A stretch of 64,000 nt of DNA. Source: Anthoceros angustus (lineage: Eukaryota > Streptophyta > Anthocerotopsida > Anthocerotales > Anthocerotaceae). The notes under the pieces are model-generated. The model did no database searches, was not told where the DNA came from, and saw nothing but the letters and a program-made list of their open reading frames with translations. The stretch is taken from assembly GCA_010909165.1 (NCBI GenBank), contig MU008168.1, positions 186,001 through 250,000 of the forward strand, given 5' to 3'. Both the position numbers and the translations under genes were made by a program. Below are positions 35,751 to 46,820 of this stretch, one piece after another. How positions within the stretch are numbered: position 1 is the stretch's first letter; the number at the start of each line of letters is the position of its first letter.

Positions 35751-37430
35751 ATGAAACTCCTAGGGGCCCGGTGCAAGACCGGCCCTGGCATGGCGGCATC
35801 CTCCCTGCTTGCCTCGCTGTGCGCTGAATCTCTCCAGTCGCCTCGTGTGCAGAAATCTATGCTGTCCAGAGTGAGGTCAGGGAGCGTTCCGGATGAGAAG
35901 GCATTGCAATGTGCGGAATTGCTACGCAGGCAGTTGGCGCCCGCACCCTCGCTGAGGCAACAGTCGGCCACCACATGGGGATGGTGTGCTGGGAAATGTT
36001 ACCAGCAAGCGGGCGTGCGGAGGTATTGTGCGGAAGCTGCAGCGCGGGATGTTTCAGCCCAATCGTCGGCATTTGCGGAGCCTTCTGTCACACCCGGCGA
36101 GGTGAACACGTATGCGAAGGAGGTGTCTGGGCGGGGACAGGTGTTGGCGTACCTCAAGTCGGAAGGCGTGGACACCAACACCAAGGAGCTGCGGGAGGTG
36201 GAGCTGCCAACCACATTGGAGGTGATGCAGGAGAGAATCAAGTTTTTGAAAAAGATTGAGCTCACGGTGGATGACATCAACAACTATCCTCTCATGATTG
36301 GATGCAGCGTGAAGAAGAACATCATTCCTGTCCTTGACTACTTAGAGAACATTGGGGTGACCAGAGCTGCACTGCCTCATTTGATCAGGAAGCATCCGCA
36401 GGTGCTGCATGCTAGCGTGGTGATCGATTTGCAGCCAGTGGTGAGCTATCTCAGGGGCCTCGGCATCGACAACAAGGATATTGGGAAAGTCTTGACTCGG
36501 TACCCAGATATTCTGGGGTTTAGGATTGAAGGAACCATGAGCACTTCTATTGCGTATCTGGTCAGCCTGGGAGTGAATGTGAGAGAGGTGGGAGGAATGC
36601 TGACGGAGTACCCAGAAATTCTTGGCATGAGAGTGGGCAACAACCTCAAGCCTAAAATAGACTATTTGATCGGCCTCGGGATTCCGAAAGGTGTCATTGC
36701 AACCATTCTGGAGACAAGGCCGTTTTTGTTGGGCTTTGATCTTGACGATCAGATAAAGCCTGCTGTTGATGCCCTCCTGAAGATTGGTGTCAGGAAGGAG
36801 GTGGTGGGAGATGTTGTGGTGAGATTCCCAGACCTCCTGGGTCTGGATGTGATGGCCAAGTACAGCCCAAAGCTCACCTGGCTGATAAAGAACGCAGGGA
36901 TAAGTCAGAATGATGGTGTTGAGATCCTCGAAAAGCTTCCTCAAATACTTGTCATCAACGTGCCGCTTGCAGGCACCAGGATTACAGCTCTAAGCGAAGC
37001 AGGGTTCAGCCTCCAAGACATCAGGAAGATGGTGACCCGGTGTCCTGTCCTCCTCGGCTTGAGTGTGGAGCAGGTGTTGAAGCCTCATTTGGAGTACTGC
37101 TTGACACAAATGCAGCGACCTCTGAAGGAGCTTGTTGAATTCCCAGAGTACTTCACTTATGATCTGGAGGGAAGGGTGAAGCCCCGGCACCAGCGTATAA
37201 CCGACAAAAAGATCAAGTGCAGCCTGTCATGGTTTCTCAAGTGCAGCGATCAGCAGTTCAAGAGTAGGTTATCAGTGGATTACGTGCAGCCACCCAGCAG
37301 CGAGGATGAAGCTGACGAGCCAGAATTCAGCATGGGTGGACGTCTGCAACTGCCCGAAGACAAAGGGGATGTAGTGGATGAGGAGGAGGAAGAAGAGATC
37401 CGGAAGCTGAACATGTCTGCCAGCTCATGA
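35751..37430 (+). CDS. mTERF domain protein, mTERF4 (BSM/RUGOSA2) type
   Basis: Organelle nucleic-acid-binding protein. In Arabidopsis the mTERF4 class acts in chloroplasts and is needed for group II intron splicing and ribosome assembly. The single uninterrupted frame encodes 559 residues; a second Met at position 14 is an alternative start. Residues 1-110 are Ser/Ala/Arg-rich and acid-poor, as expected for an organelle transit peptide. Residues 155-480 hold tandem ~35-residue mTERF helical repeats with the recurring (Y/F)PxxLG signature: NNYPLMIGCSVKKNIIPVLDY, RYPDILGFRIEGTMSTSIAYL, EYPEILGMRV and RFPDLLGLDV. FPEYFTYDLEGRVKPRH and IKCSLSWFLKCSD near residues 464-500 are diagnostic of the mTERF4 subgroup rather than other mTERFs. 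The tail is acidic (EEEEEE near 544-550), as in that subgroup. No frame breaks; intact. Confidence 0.93.
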   Translation: MKLLGARCKTGPGMAASSLLASLCAESLQSPRVQKSMLSRVRSGSVPDEKALQCAELLRRQLAPAPSLRQQSATTWGWCAGKCYQQAGVRRYCAEAAARDVSAQSSAFAEPSVTPGEVNTYAKEVSGRGQVLAYLKSEGVDTNTKELREVELPTTLEVMQERIKFLKKIELTVDDINNYPLMIGCSVKKNIIPVLDYLENIGVTRAALPHLIRKHPQVLHASVVIDLQPVVSYLRGLGIDNKDIGKVLTRYPDILGFRIEGTMSTSIAYLVSLGVNVREVGGMLTEYPEILGMRVGNNLKPKIDYLIGLGIPKGVIATILETRPFLLGFDLDDQIKPAVDALLKIGVRKEVVGDVVVRFPDLLGLDVMAKYSPKLTWLIKNAGISQNDGVEILEKLPQILVINVPLAGTRITALSEAGFSLQDIRKMVTRCPVLLGLSVEQVLKPHLEYCLTQMQRPLKELVEFPEYFTYDLEGRVKPRHQRITDKKIKCSLSWFLKCSDQQFKSRLSVDYVQPPSSEDEADEPEFSMGGRLQLPEDKGDVVDEEEEEEIRKLNMSASS

Positions 37431-37879
37431 AGCTGACCTAGTGCAGTGGGAAACGAAGCATGGGCACACTGGTGAAAAACTGAGCGGAAGCCACGTGCAA
37501 ATTCATCCTTCTCAAGTCCAGCTCCCTGATCTCGGATCGGCCTGGAATGGCTTTTCGTGTGGGAGGATCTAATGACGGTCCTCCTGTGTATGGAGTGATG
37601 GAGACGGATGCATTCATCACCTGCAGCAGGTCATTCTCTACCTTTACGCCACTGCGAGAGATACGAGATGTGTTTGTGCAAGCAAGCGTCGTCTTTAATT
37701 CTGCGGCATTTTGAAAGGTCGCCTGAGTTCGTCGTAGCTGCTAGCCTAGCCCTCGCTGCACATCTAGGACTCTTACGGGTGATGCTGTAGACAAGTTGAA
37801 AACCTATATGTTCCTAACCTTGAAGACCAATATGACCGATATGTTCCTAACTTATCTTCCAGCTCCCGAATTGCAACCA
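37431..37879. other. mTERF4 3' flank
   Basis: No gene or repeat seen. Probably holds the 3' untranslated region; no unambiguous polyadenylation signal was chosen. Confidence 0.4.
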
Positions 37880-38370
37880 AGGATGCAGGCACTGGAAGCT
37901 CTTCGCCTCAAAATCAAACTCCTTGTAGTGGTAGGAGGGAAGCCACCTCCAAGCAGCAGGCGTTCGTCTGAAATTCACAGCCGCGATCCTGTTCAGGCTT
38001 TCCTTTTCTGCATGATGTATGTCTCGTCCTGTCCCGCCACGGCCCTGATGCGCTGGGAATCGGAGTTAAGGAGTGATGACAGAATCCGATCCGGAAGAAA
38101 CCGAACATGGGGGCGGGCATAGCGTCCACCGCCATCCAGGTCATGCCCGCGAAGTCCAGCTCCAATATCCACACGCCTCTGGAGCACCTCCCGGTCCGCG
38201 CCTGGGGCTACACAGAGCAGCCGGCCCCGCACGCTGATGAGGTTGGCGTACACGATGGCGAAGAGGCCAGGCGTCGCCACGGACAACAAGCTCCATTTGG
38301 AGCGCTCCAGGTCGTAAGTCAGGAGGTTGCCGCCAAGATATCCGCAATAGAGAACGGTGCCCACAAACAC
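37880..38370 (-). pseudogene. F-box/kelch-type gene relic, C-terminal part only
   Basis: The - strand reads VFVGTVLYCGYLGGNLLTYDLERSKWSLL and then NLISVRGRLLCVAPGADREVL. In another frame follow WILELDFAGMTWMAVDAMPAPMFG and a tail with SSLLPLQGV-like frames. The same order (FVGTVLY, YDLxRxxW, NLIxVRxxLLC, WxLxFxxMxWxxVDxMPAPM) occurs in the relic at 40.2-41.5 kb. Such repeats occur in the kelch region of plant F-box proteins that select substrates for SCF ubiquitin ligases. The F-box and N-terminal repeats are missing and the frame changes, so it is a dead fragment. Confidence 0.65.
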
Positions 38371-38379
38371 TCATCGCCC

Positions 38380-39059
38380 TTGCCCGGACAGAGAAACGAT
38401 TTTTTTTTGAAGAAATAAGTACATATTGTTAGTGGGTCCACCTTTTAAATAGAGATGATTTATTGAGGTGAAAGAACGATGGAAAGAGACCATCTAGGAA
38501 GGGACAACAAATGGGGACCCGGGGGTCGGAGTGAAGAGGAGCAACTGAGCTCCCTACCTAAAGTGACCAACTGCACCCACAATGTCATATGCAGGTAGAA
38601 TAAACTGCCTGCAAACCACAGAGGAAGAGGAAAAGGCATCACCCACCGTCGCCGCCTTATGGAGAATCGCCGTCCACCTTTTAATAGGTTGTCCATGTAA
38701 CCCATAAACTCTCCTTGAGTTTGATGTCTTGTAAAAAGATTTGTTTAAAACCTTAAAGTTACTCGGTTCAAAAAAACAAGTGTCATAAAAGACCCACCAT
38801 TGCAATAGGAACCCATGTCCCACGATTTACAACGTAGTTTACAATTGAAGTTTTGATTATGAAATTATTTTACTGATACTTGCTGTGATAAAAATAAGTA
38901 ATTTTATAACATCTACATTCTGTAACACAAGGTAGAAGGAAAAATCTAAATTATTTAAAATTATAATGACCGTAGTTGTAAAATGAACGTAGCCCTTTAT
39001 AACGCAAGTTACAAAGGTAAATAAAAGATATCTTTAAAAATAAAATATTATGTTGTAAA
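38380..39059. other. AT-rich non-coding DNA
   Basis: Includes a T9 run at 38399-38409 and long A/T-rich stretches. No gene seen. Confidence 0.5.
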
Positions 39060-39510
39060 TTTAGATTTATGTGTTGTAAAAGCAGGGATGTAAAATTCGA
39101 GCCATTGCTGTAAAAGAAGCTCTATTATAAAAAATGTATTGGCTATTATAAAAGTATTGTTGTAAAACACCAATCATTGTTGTAAAAGACACATCGTTGT
39201 AAAAAGCGTATTCCGTGTTGTAAAAGTCATGTTGTTAAACACAAGCCAATGTTATAAAAAGATACCATGTTGTAATTTGAGTAGATGGTGTCATAAACGC
39301 CTATGTTGTAAAACACCAGCCATAGTTGTAAGAAGACATCGTGTTGTAATTACAGCAGTTGCCGTTGCAAAAAATAATTGTTGAAAACTATAATACGTTG
39401 TAATCTTGCAAACCCGCACTGTAAAAACTCCTAAAGAGTGCCACGTCATCAAAATACATAGTAAAATTATACCTCATGCTGTAAAACATCAAACCCATGT
39501 TGTAAAGTGT
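39060..39510. repeat. Quasi-periodic array of TGTTGTAAAA-like decamers
   Basis: About 15-20 variants of (T)GTTGTAAAA or TG(C/T)TGTAAAA recur with irregular 15-35-nt spacers, e.g. near 39071, 39107, 39155, 39178, 39196, 39213, 39254, 39304 and 39478-39498. The spacers are unrelated, so this is not a simple tandem repeat. Scattered degenerate copies extend upstream to about 38830. Confidence 0.7.
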
Positions 39511-40235
39511 TGTGAGACGTCCTGTCAGCCATTGCTTAGGGTTCCGCCCCATTTTTTCCCTCTTTGCTTCTTCGCTTTTCCCTCTAATATGCCTGCGCCA
39601 CCTCTACGCTCTAACCTTCGTCGTTTCGGCTCGTTGCTACTCTTCTCTTCTTTTCCGCAGTACCTTCTGTCCACTAGACCGAATTTGTTTGTCTTTTGCC
39701 TTTGCCGTATTGCTTTCTTCAGATTCTCACGTTTCCTTTATGTTCTATCATGTGCAGTCTCTGTGTCAGGGTTAGGGTTTGCTAGTGTGCTGCCTCTTCC
39801 AGGCTTGCTTTGCCTAGCTTTGCTTCTGTGTCGCGTTCTTTAAAACTCTCCAAATGTAACTTTTTCTTAGCTAATCTTTTGTTGTTTTGCATCGCGATTA
39901 GTAATAGATTAGTTCAAGCTGTGTTTTTTGTGTGTACTTGGCACTTTTATAGTCTATAAACCTGATCTTTGGTTTTTATTGTAAATTTGCATCATTACGC
40001 AAATTAATTAACATATGTATTCTTAATATCATGGTTACTACACCGTATCATATCAAAGCATAGTATGTAGCTGCTATTAGGGAAGTGCTACGATGTAGTA
40101 GCCCCTGGTTTAGATATTTGATGATCCAGTTACTGCTGACACAACATCAGCGGCATTAAGCTTTTTTCTCCTGCACATTTCTTAAAGTGCAGCAGCATCA
40201 AGCTATCCTCATGCACATTTCCATAGCATAACGTA
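39511..40235. other. Unassigned AT/pyrimidine-rich region
   Basis: A + strand open frame near 39406-39843 encodes a Phe/Leu/Ser/Cys-rich string typical of pyrimidine-rich DNA rather than a protein. No domain or repeat recognised. Confidence 0.4.
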
Positions 40236-40239
40236 TCAA

Positions 40240-41470
40240 ATCCATCCATAATTTTCAGCAGTAGCACAGCGCTCACTACTCTTGCTCACAATAAATGTTT
40301 TCAAATCTTTATGGTTCGAACTACGAAATTCCAACCAGGGGTCCACACAGTGAACGCTCCTTGCTAGAAAATGCTCGTAGGGATAGGAGGGAAGCCACCT
40401 CCAAGCCGCAGGTGTCTTGTTGAAATCAAGAGCCGCAATCCTGTCCAAGTGCAACTACATGATGTAAACTTGGTCCTGTCCCGCCACAATCTTGATATAC
40501 TTGAAAACTTGAAACCGGTGCGAGCGTCGACATCGCTTGCATCTTCGCCTGAAGTTACCCAACATGGGAGCGGGCATTTGGTCCACCACTGTCCAGGCCA
40601 TGCACTCGAAATCCAGCTCCCATATCTGAAAGCAAACTTCCTCCACCTTGAGGTCCATGCCGAGGGTCCCACACAACAGCCACTCTCGCACGTTGATGAG
40701 GTTGCAGTAGTAGATGTCAAAGTCGGCAGGCTTGGCCACGTCCAACCCGCTCCAGTTGGCCCGCTTCAGGTCGTAGTACAATACATTCCAGTCTTGGTCG
40801 AGGCAGTAGAGCACGGTGCCAACAAACACTCCCTGTTGCCGCGTACGGGAGTGGACATTGAAGATCCCAGCCGCGGCTTGTCACACTCCAGCTCCCCACC
40901 GCCAAATCAAAGACATATGTCGGGATGGAGTTCGCATCCACGCGATGTATTCGCATCTCTCTCACCGCCTCCAGCTTGAAGCATCTCGCCGTAGCGTCTA
41001 CAAACATCCGACAACTCCATGTCATCCGGGAGCTCTAGCAGGAGCGTCCATGAGCTCGCCACAGCCACCGGGTTGCCGACGCATGGTAAGTAGCCTTGTT
41101 GCATGTTGCATGTTACGGACAGCAACACGCCACCGCCCGCAGACACTGGGGGCAGCTCCACATCTGCCCGCAGCGACCCACCCCAACGCTCCGAGAAGAT
41201 GCATCCTAGTCGTGGCGAGAGTTGGGGCTGATACCAACGGTCGGAGGCGGGGTCATAGGCGCAAGACTTGATGCCGGAATTGGAATAGCCTACCAAAAAC
41301 AACATGCATGGGTCTGGCGCTGCTCCTCGAGATGCCAGCCGCTCCCGCAACAAGGATGGTGAAGCCACCGCCTCCTTCCATGCTTTGCACGCTATGCATG
41401 ACTGCGCCAGGCTCACCAGCAGCAGCTGAGCTTGGATCTTGGCCACCATATCGTCAGGCAGCTCGCTCCA
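40240..41470 (-). pseudogene. F-box/kelch-type gene relic, nearly full length but frameshifted
   Basis: The start shows an F-box: WSELPDDMVAKIQAQLLL followed by CKAWKEAVASPSLLRERL (about 41470-41350). Kelch-like sequence follows: MLFLVGYSNSGIKSCAYDPASDRWY; LLSVTCNMQQGYLPCVGNPV; then in another frame FVDATARCFKLEAVREMRI and YVFDLAVGSWSV. Another frame carries VFVGTVLYCLDQDW, YDLKRANWSGL, NLINVREWLLCG and WELDFECMAWTVVDQMPAPML, ending near 40240. F-box proteins of this kind recruit targets to SCF E3 ligases. At least two frame changes (near 41020 and 40860) and no ATG before the F-box point to a pseudogene. Confidence 0.7.
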
Positions 41471-41631
41471 CTACATATAATTTTATTACTTACTAATTTA
41501 ATTTTAACCAAAATAACAAGATTGAGACAACCTCTAATATATATATATATATACATATTAAAAATATATCAGCTAATAAATTTAATGCATCATATCGAGT
41601 TAACAAATTTGACCATGTACCACATAGTCCA
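41471..41631. other. AT-rich spacer with (TA)n
   Basis: A short TATATATATATATA run lies near 41539-41552. No gene. Confidence 0.5.
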
Positions 41632-42070
41632 ACATCAAAATCCCTAGATACTAATGCTGACAAGTTAAGATGACAATATGTCTTGCATCAACAAACGACA
41701 TCTTTTAGTCCGGTAACATTGCGATGTAAGTCATATAATCCTTATGACGTACATTATATAATCCTCACAATCAACCTCTTTATATTGAAATCAAACTAGC
41801 CCTAGTGAGAGATAGTCCTTAAAATGGAACTCTTTATGTATATGGAAACCACATCAAAATCCCTAGATACTAATGCTGACAAGTTAAGACCGACAATATG
41901 TCTTGCACCAACAAACGACATCTTTGTACTCCGGTAATATTGCGATGTAAGTCGTATAATCCTTATGACGTACATTGTATAATCCTCACAATCAACCTCT
42001 TTATATTGACATCAAACTGGCCCTAGTGAGAGATAGTCCTTAAAATGGAACTCTTTATGTATATGGAAAC
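41632..42070. repeat. Direct tandem duplication, unit ~220 bp
   Basis: ACATCAAAATCCCTAGATACT starts copies at about 41632 and 41851. Both copies contain GACAATATGTCTTGCA, CTTATGACGTACATT and GAGATAGTCCTTAAAATGG, with few differences. No coding content. Confidence 0.92.
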
Positions 42071-43885
42071 CAAACCGGCCCTAGTAATGTGCACATTTCT
42101 CTAGTCTCCATATGTTTGATTGTGAATCCGCACTACTAATACTGTAGTCTAACGTTGGTAAGTTTGATAGTGTAGCAATCTTGATAATGCTCAGAAGTAG
42201 GAGCCAATGCGCCAATGTGCTACTTTGTCACAAAAACCAAAGATATAACATTTGTCTCTAGTTGTAATCCCATTGGCGAGGAATTGTAACAAGAGAATAA
42301 AAAGATTCAAAAATATTTATTCCTAATAATATATAGGATACTACATCTCACCAAGTATAGATTTATGATCAACTGAAGAATAAAGAAATTCAGATCTCTA
42401 TTATTTAGAATAATGTATATTACATTACATATGATCGAGTGTAGATCTATGATCAATTGAAGAATAAAAAATATTTACTTATTATTTATATATAATCTTT
42501 ATATGATCGATTATACATTTATAACCCTCGGCATTATGCAGAGGCTTAGGGTTATATATGTGGTGCTCTATTATATACCCAAAAAAATAGTTATATTGAG
42601 TCTATTTAATTGAACTCCACCTTAGAGAGGTTCTTATGTTGAACACCTTGGAGAGGTCCTTGTGTGTATTGTAGTGGGTTTATTCCTGAACTCCATCTGG
42701 AAAAGGTTCTTTGCAATGCTGAGCTATTTTCAAGCATGTGTTAGAGTAGACGACGTAGCATGTGGAAGTGGTGTTACTCAAGCATGTGTCAGAGTAGACG
42801 ACGTAGCATATGGAAGTGGTATCGGCTAGCTCGTGGTGCTTGGTTTGCTTTTGGGAATAGCCCTAACCATGTGGTCTTAGAGCTTTGACAGAGTGATTGA
42901 GTTCACATTGCTGAGAATTTGTGTGCTAACTCCCTCCAAGTATTTGTCCAAGACTTCCTTCACTTTGAACCAATGCTTGGGGTTCTGCTTGTACTGGCGA
43001 ATCCTCACGGATACCGCGTTAGACTTTAGATCAATGCTCCCCAGTAAAATTCCTTTCATATCCATGACCTTGAAGGCAAGCACTTAACAAAATTCCCCAA
43101 CAATGCTTCAATCCCTCCCTCATGTCCGGATGCATCCTTTCTTGGACTTGAGGTACTTCCCGGGACTTACCCACGTCATGTCCGGATGCATCCTTTCTTG
43201 AACTTGAGGTACTTCCCGGGACTTACCCACGTCGTTCGGGTTTACGGTCTCCCGTTCCCTTGCCGCTGTGAGTTGGTGGCAGTGACAATGATGTCAGCCT
43301 CTGTATAGACGGCGCCGAGAGTCATGGGACACCGGTGTCGAGGCTGAGCGCCAATTTGAGCGAGGGCCCCATGTATGAGAATCTGGCAAATTCAAATTGT
43401 CTCTTTGAGCAGGTTGGGTCTTGAATCATGTTGCGTCTGGTGCCGAGACCAGAGGTTTGCGCGTTTTTATAGTGGAGGAGATTGGGGAGAAGGATGGGAT
43501 GCGGATGGTAAAGGTCCAAGGCCAAAATGCTAACAACACTCCCTGATGCTGACGGTTGCGAATATGTGGAAGGTGTATGCTTCACCCTCCCTGGTTTTTG
43601 TTGACGTGTTTTCGGTGGATCTGAATGCTTGATCTCATACTGAGAGTTATGAACTGTGAAAGTTGCCCAGGTTGGAAAGCTCGTCAAATGCAGCTCTATT
43701 TATGACAGTACCGTTTGAGGTTGAGTGGAGCTAAACAAGCAATCAGTGACCGGATAGAATCTGCATCAGGTACTACCTCGATTGCTTCCTAGGTACTGCT
43801 GCTGGACGAAATGGTGACTTGCTGCTTGACTCTGACCTCTGTCAGTGGTGTCCTCAAAAAGCATGGAGCTCAAATATTTGTTTCC
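42071..43885. other. AT-rich region with two short tandem duplications, no supported gene
   Basis: TCAAGCATGTGT(T/C)AGAG is part of a 48-bp unit repeated twice at 42730-42825. CATGTCCGGATGCATCC is part of a 56-bp unit repeated twice at 43121-43233. Between 42300 and 42520 several AATAAA(A)GA(A)TTCA-like phrases recur loosely. - strand open frames at 42877-43083 and 43322-43687 are not recognised. Confidence 0.55.
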
Positions 43886-44470
43886 TAGAAATCCTGCACT
43901 ATTGACAGCACAAGTGAGCTGCCTTGCATTTGGACGGTGCCTCCCTTGTACACGTCTCCTGAAACGGACAAGGTATCAAACAGTAGCTGAGCTGGACATA
44001 CCTGCCTGTTAGAAACAGAAATGCAGTGCAAATTACGTACCTGTGCTGTCAACTGTGAAGAACTTTCTAGGAAACATTGTCTCAGCCCAGAGTGGTTTTG
44101 ATTCTGGCCACCAACAGAGGACAAAGGTACCCAGCAAGTCACAAAAAGCAATGCGTCCATGAGCACTAACTCGAGAGCAATCTGGGTAGCACGGCACGTG
44201 ACGTTTCATCCTTCTCAATGATTTCTTCTTTGGTTCCGCACATCCTCTAACGGTTGTGTCGCAAAAAGAGCTCTGCACTTCACGGGTTAAGAGTATTCCA
44301 ACCTGACCACCATCTACAACTTTCAGATGAACAGTTAGGGTATGCAGTTGAAAGCTCAGAAACGAGATAAAGCAGAGGTCAACAACACACAGGGAGAACG
44401 AAGAGTGGAGGTTCCACATACTCGCGAACTTCAGCATCAGGAAGTTTTGTTAGTCTTTGAAGTCCGACCT
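43886..44470 (-). CDS. Unrecognised gene, C-terminal exons
   Basis: Two exon-like segments join well. The upstream one contains GGQVGILLTREVQSSFCDTT, RRMKRHVPCYPDCSRVSAHG and FPRKFFTVDSTG, and ends at a GTACG donor near 44042. The downstream one, after a TTTCAG acceptor near 43965, reads DVYKGGTVQMQGSSLVLSIV and QDF, then stops near 43887. A possible earlier exon carries LTKLPDAEVREYVEPPLFVL (about 44400-44460). The coding character and the phase-compatible short intron support a real gene or its remnant. The Cys residues do not form a zinc-finger pattern I know. The N-terminal part may be cut off by the repeat fragment at 44.6 kb, so it could be a pseudogene. Confidence 0.4.
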
Positions 44471-44639
44471 GATGTTAGAAGCTGTGACCTGCTGTTTCCA
44501 CATATATCCAGGCAAGCCCAAGGTTGCTGTCAAGGACGGCCTTTCAATATACAAAGGCAGGAACATTTCGTTCTTCCTTTCGCTCGTTGTGTCCTCTCCA
44601 GAACTGGCCAAAGGGGTATTGACGGTTCAACAGTGAGTA

Positions 44640-44790
44640 GGTTCACTTCTTTGTAGCTGCTCTTCAAGCTTGTGCAGTTGCTGTGGACTTGGAATTCGGC
44701 AGAAAAATGCGCTGTGATGCGTTGCGCAGTGCCATTCCTCCAAACGTATTTGTTGGTACCCGCCTGGTGGACATGTATGTAGAATGTGGC
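44640..44790 (-). repeat. Dispersed repeat fragment also found at ~51.98-52.11 kb
   Basis: GGACTTGG(A/C)ATT, GCGCAGTGC-like and CATTCCTCCA(A/C)ACG phrases align with 52017-52090. In both places the - strand encodes a similar short piece (NKYVWRNGTAQR here, NKNVWRNAALRN there). Origin probably a non-LTR or DNA element; not identified. Confidence 0.5.
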
Positions 44791-44899
44791 GTCCTGATAG
44801 AAGCGCTCAGGGTTTTGGACGGTCGATTGCTGTGATTGTTGCGGATGCGCAGCAAGGGCTCGGCCTGGGAGCCCTTGAAGAAGCATTAGAAGGTTGAAA

Positions 44900-46820
44900 T
44901 GAGAGGAAGGTTTCTCTGGCTGTTGGCGCCCGGGAAGATCTGGCTTGGCCAGGCCAGCTTGGGTTGGGGTGTATGGACATGGGTTGATGCATAGGAGTGT
45001 GTCTCTGTTGATCAGGCCAGGCTAGCGATCAAGATGCAGACTTGTCATGGGGCTTCTCCTTGGAAGTTGAGCTCTCCGGATGACACAACCTGGAATATTG
45101 TGTGCAGAATTGGGGATACAAGTGATATGATTCCAGGTTTTCCATACGATGGGTGACCAACAAGAAAGGCGTCATATCATCACCTGTCGCATGCGGCCGG
45201 GCTTGTGTCTGAGACACGGAGGATTCTTTAAATTGTTGGAACCGTTCAAGGCCAGCTGACGCATAAGCACGACTTACATGGTGCTGGCCCTGCGGGCCAG
45301 ACAGCAAGCCTGAATCGGCTCTTCTATTTATCCTCGGAAGAACACTCCCGTCTCACTCAGCACCTTCATTTCATGAAACAGGAGGTACAAACAAAGACCC
45401 TAAGATCTGGGTGCATAGATCAGCCTGTGCTACAAGGCCTGACAGCTACCATCATGCTGAACAAGAACAAACTCCGCTGCTACCAGGTCATAGCCATGCC
45501 TAGAAACAGAATCAACGGTTGCGGTTGCAGGGTGTTCATCTTGGGATACACGTTTTCTCCACAAACACATACCATCCACACTCACACCTCAGCTGCACGA
45601 ACAAAAAACGGACAACCACATCCACTAAACCCGAAACTCACCACGGAAACCTGCACCTTTCACCATTCGCCTGAAAAATCACAACGACAATTGACACAGC
45701 CACGGGGCACGAGATGTACTACCCCTGAAAATTGCAGGAAATTTCACCACTTCATGAAATCAAACTCACCTTGCTATGTGGAACTTCATCCATAAACGAA
45801 AAGAACGAGAGTGCATGTTCAAGGCCGCCTCAACAATTGCTATTCTAAGACGCTGATTAACCACGTCTGGATCTTAATCGCTGGCCTGGCCTGATCAAGA
45901 GACACACTCCTATTCCTCCACCTATGTGAATCCGGTAGAATGCCCTAACCGCTCCACATGGATATGGATTAGGGTAATGAATCTCCAGCTCACGTTTTGG
46001 TTCGTGACGATCTGGCGGAGACGTGCCTCGTTGAGACGTGTAGAATTCCGAACGATCCTTGCCAAGAGAAGGTTGGACGGAGTGGGAGAGTTGTGACGGA
46101 GATTGCAGGCAAGCCGTAGCCACGACCTCCAGACAGCTGTGCGCAGGAGACGCTTCCTATTCGCACAGTCGGATTCCACCTCCTCTGACTCCCGGCTGAG
46201 TCAACCAGCCAGGATTCCGTGTCGCTCGGGACATCACCTAATTAGCTCCATCTAGTGGCCAACCAGGGGAATCAAACTGTTCACACACATACAACTGGGC
46301 CGCCGGCTTCCGGCTGCTGCAGTAAAACAGTGATGAGCGCTGGAGGCTGCTGAAATCTTCAGAATTTCTGCGGCGGCTCGAGGGTAGCCGCCACAGAGCA
46401 ACTTTAACGCGGTCTGCAACATGCACAAGCGTGGGCTGTGTGATGACATGGGCAGCACAGCGCGGCACAGTCTGCAGCTGCTCGGATTTCGAATGTTCAT
46501 GATCACGTGGAGGGTAAACACCGATACGCATCTGACATCAAGGCCAGAGCAGCGGCTACAGTTCTGGGATGACACAAGTCCGGCACATTGCAAACAACAC
46601 AACATGGTCAACGCAAGGCAAGGCAGCTGCATTGAATAGAATTACAGTGACCCAATAATAGAGCAGAGGGCTCACGAGTTCCACTGTCACAGCAAACAGA
46701 GATGCTGATGGGAAGTGACATACGTCAAAGTGTTGGACAAAGCAAAACGTGACACGAACTAAATTATCCTGCAGAGTATACCGTCAAAGCTACGCGATGA
46801 GGGCTACAGTGAGTGCATCG
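44900..46820. other. Intergenic region including the AdoMetDC 3' flank
   Basis: No recognised domain on either strand and no obvious repeat. The last few hundred bases probably contain the AdoMetDC 3' untranslated region. Confidence 0.45.
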
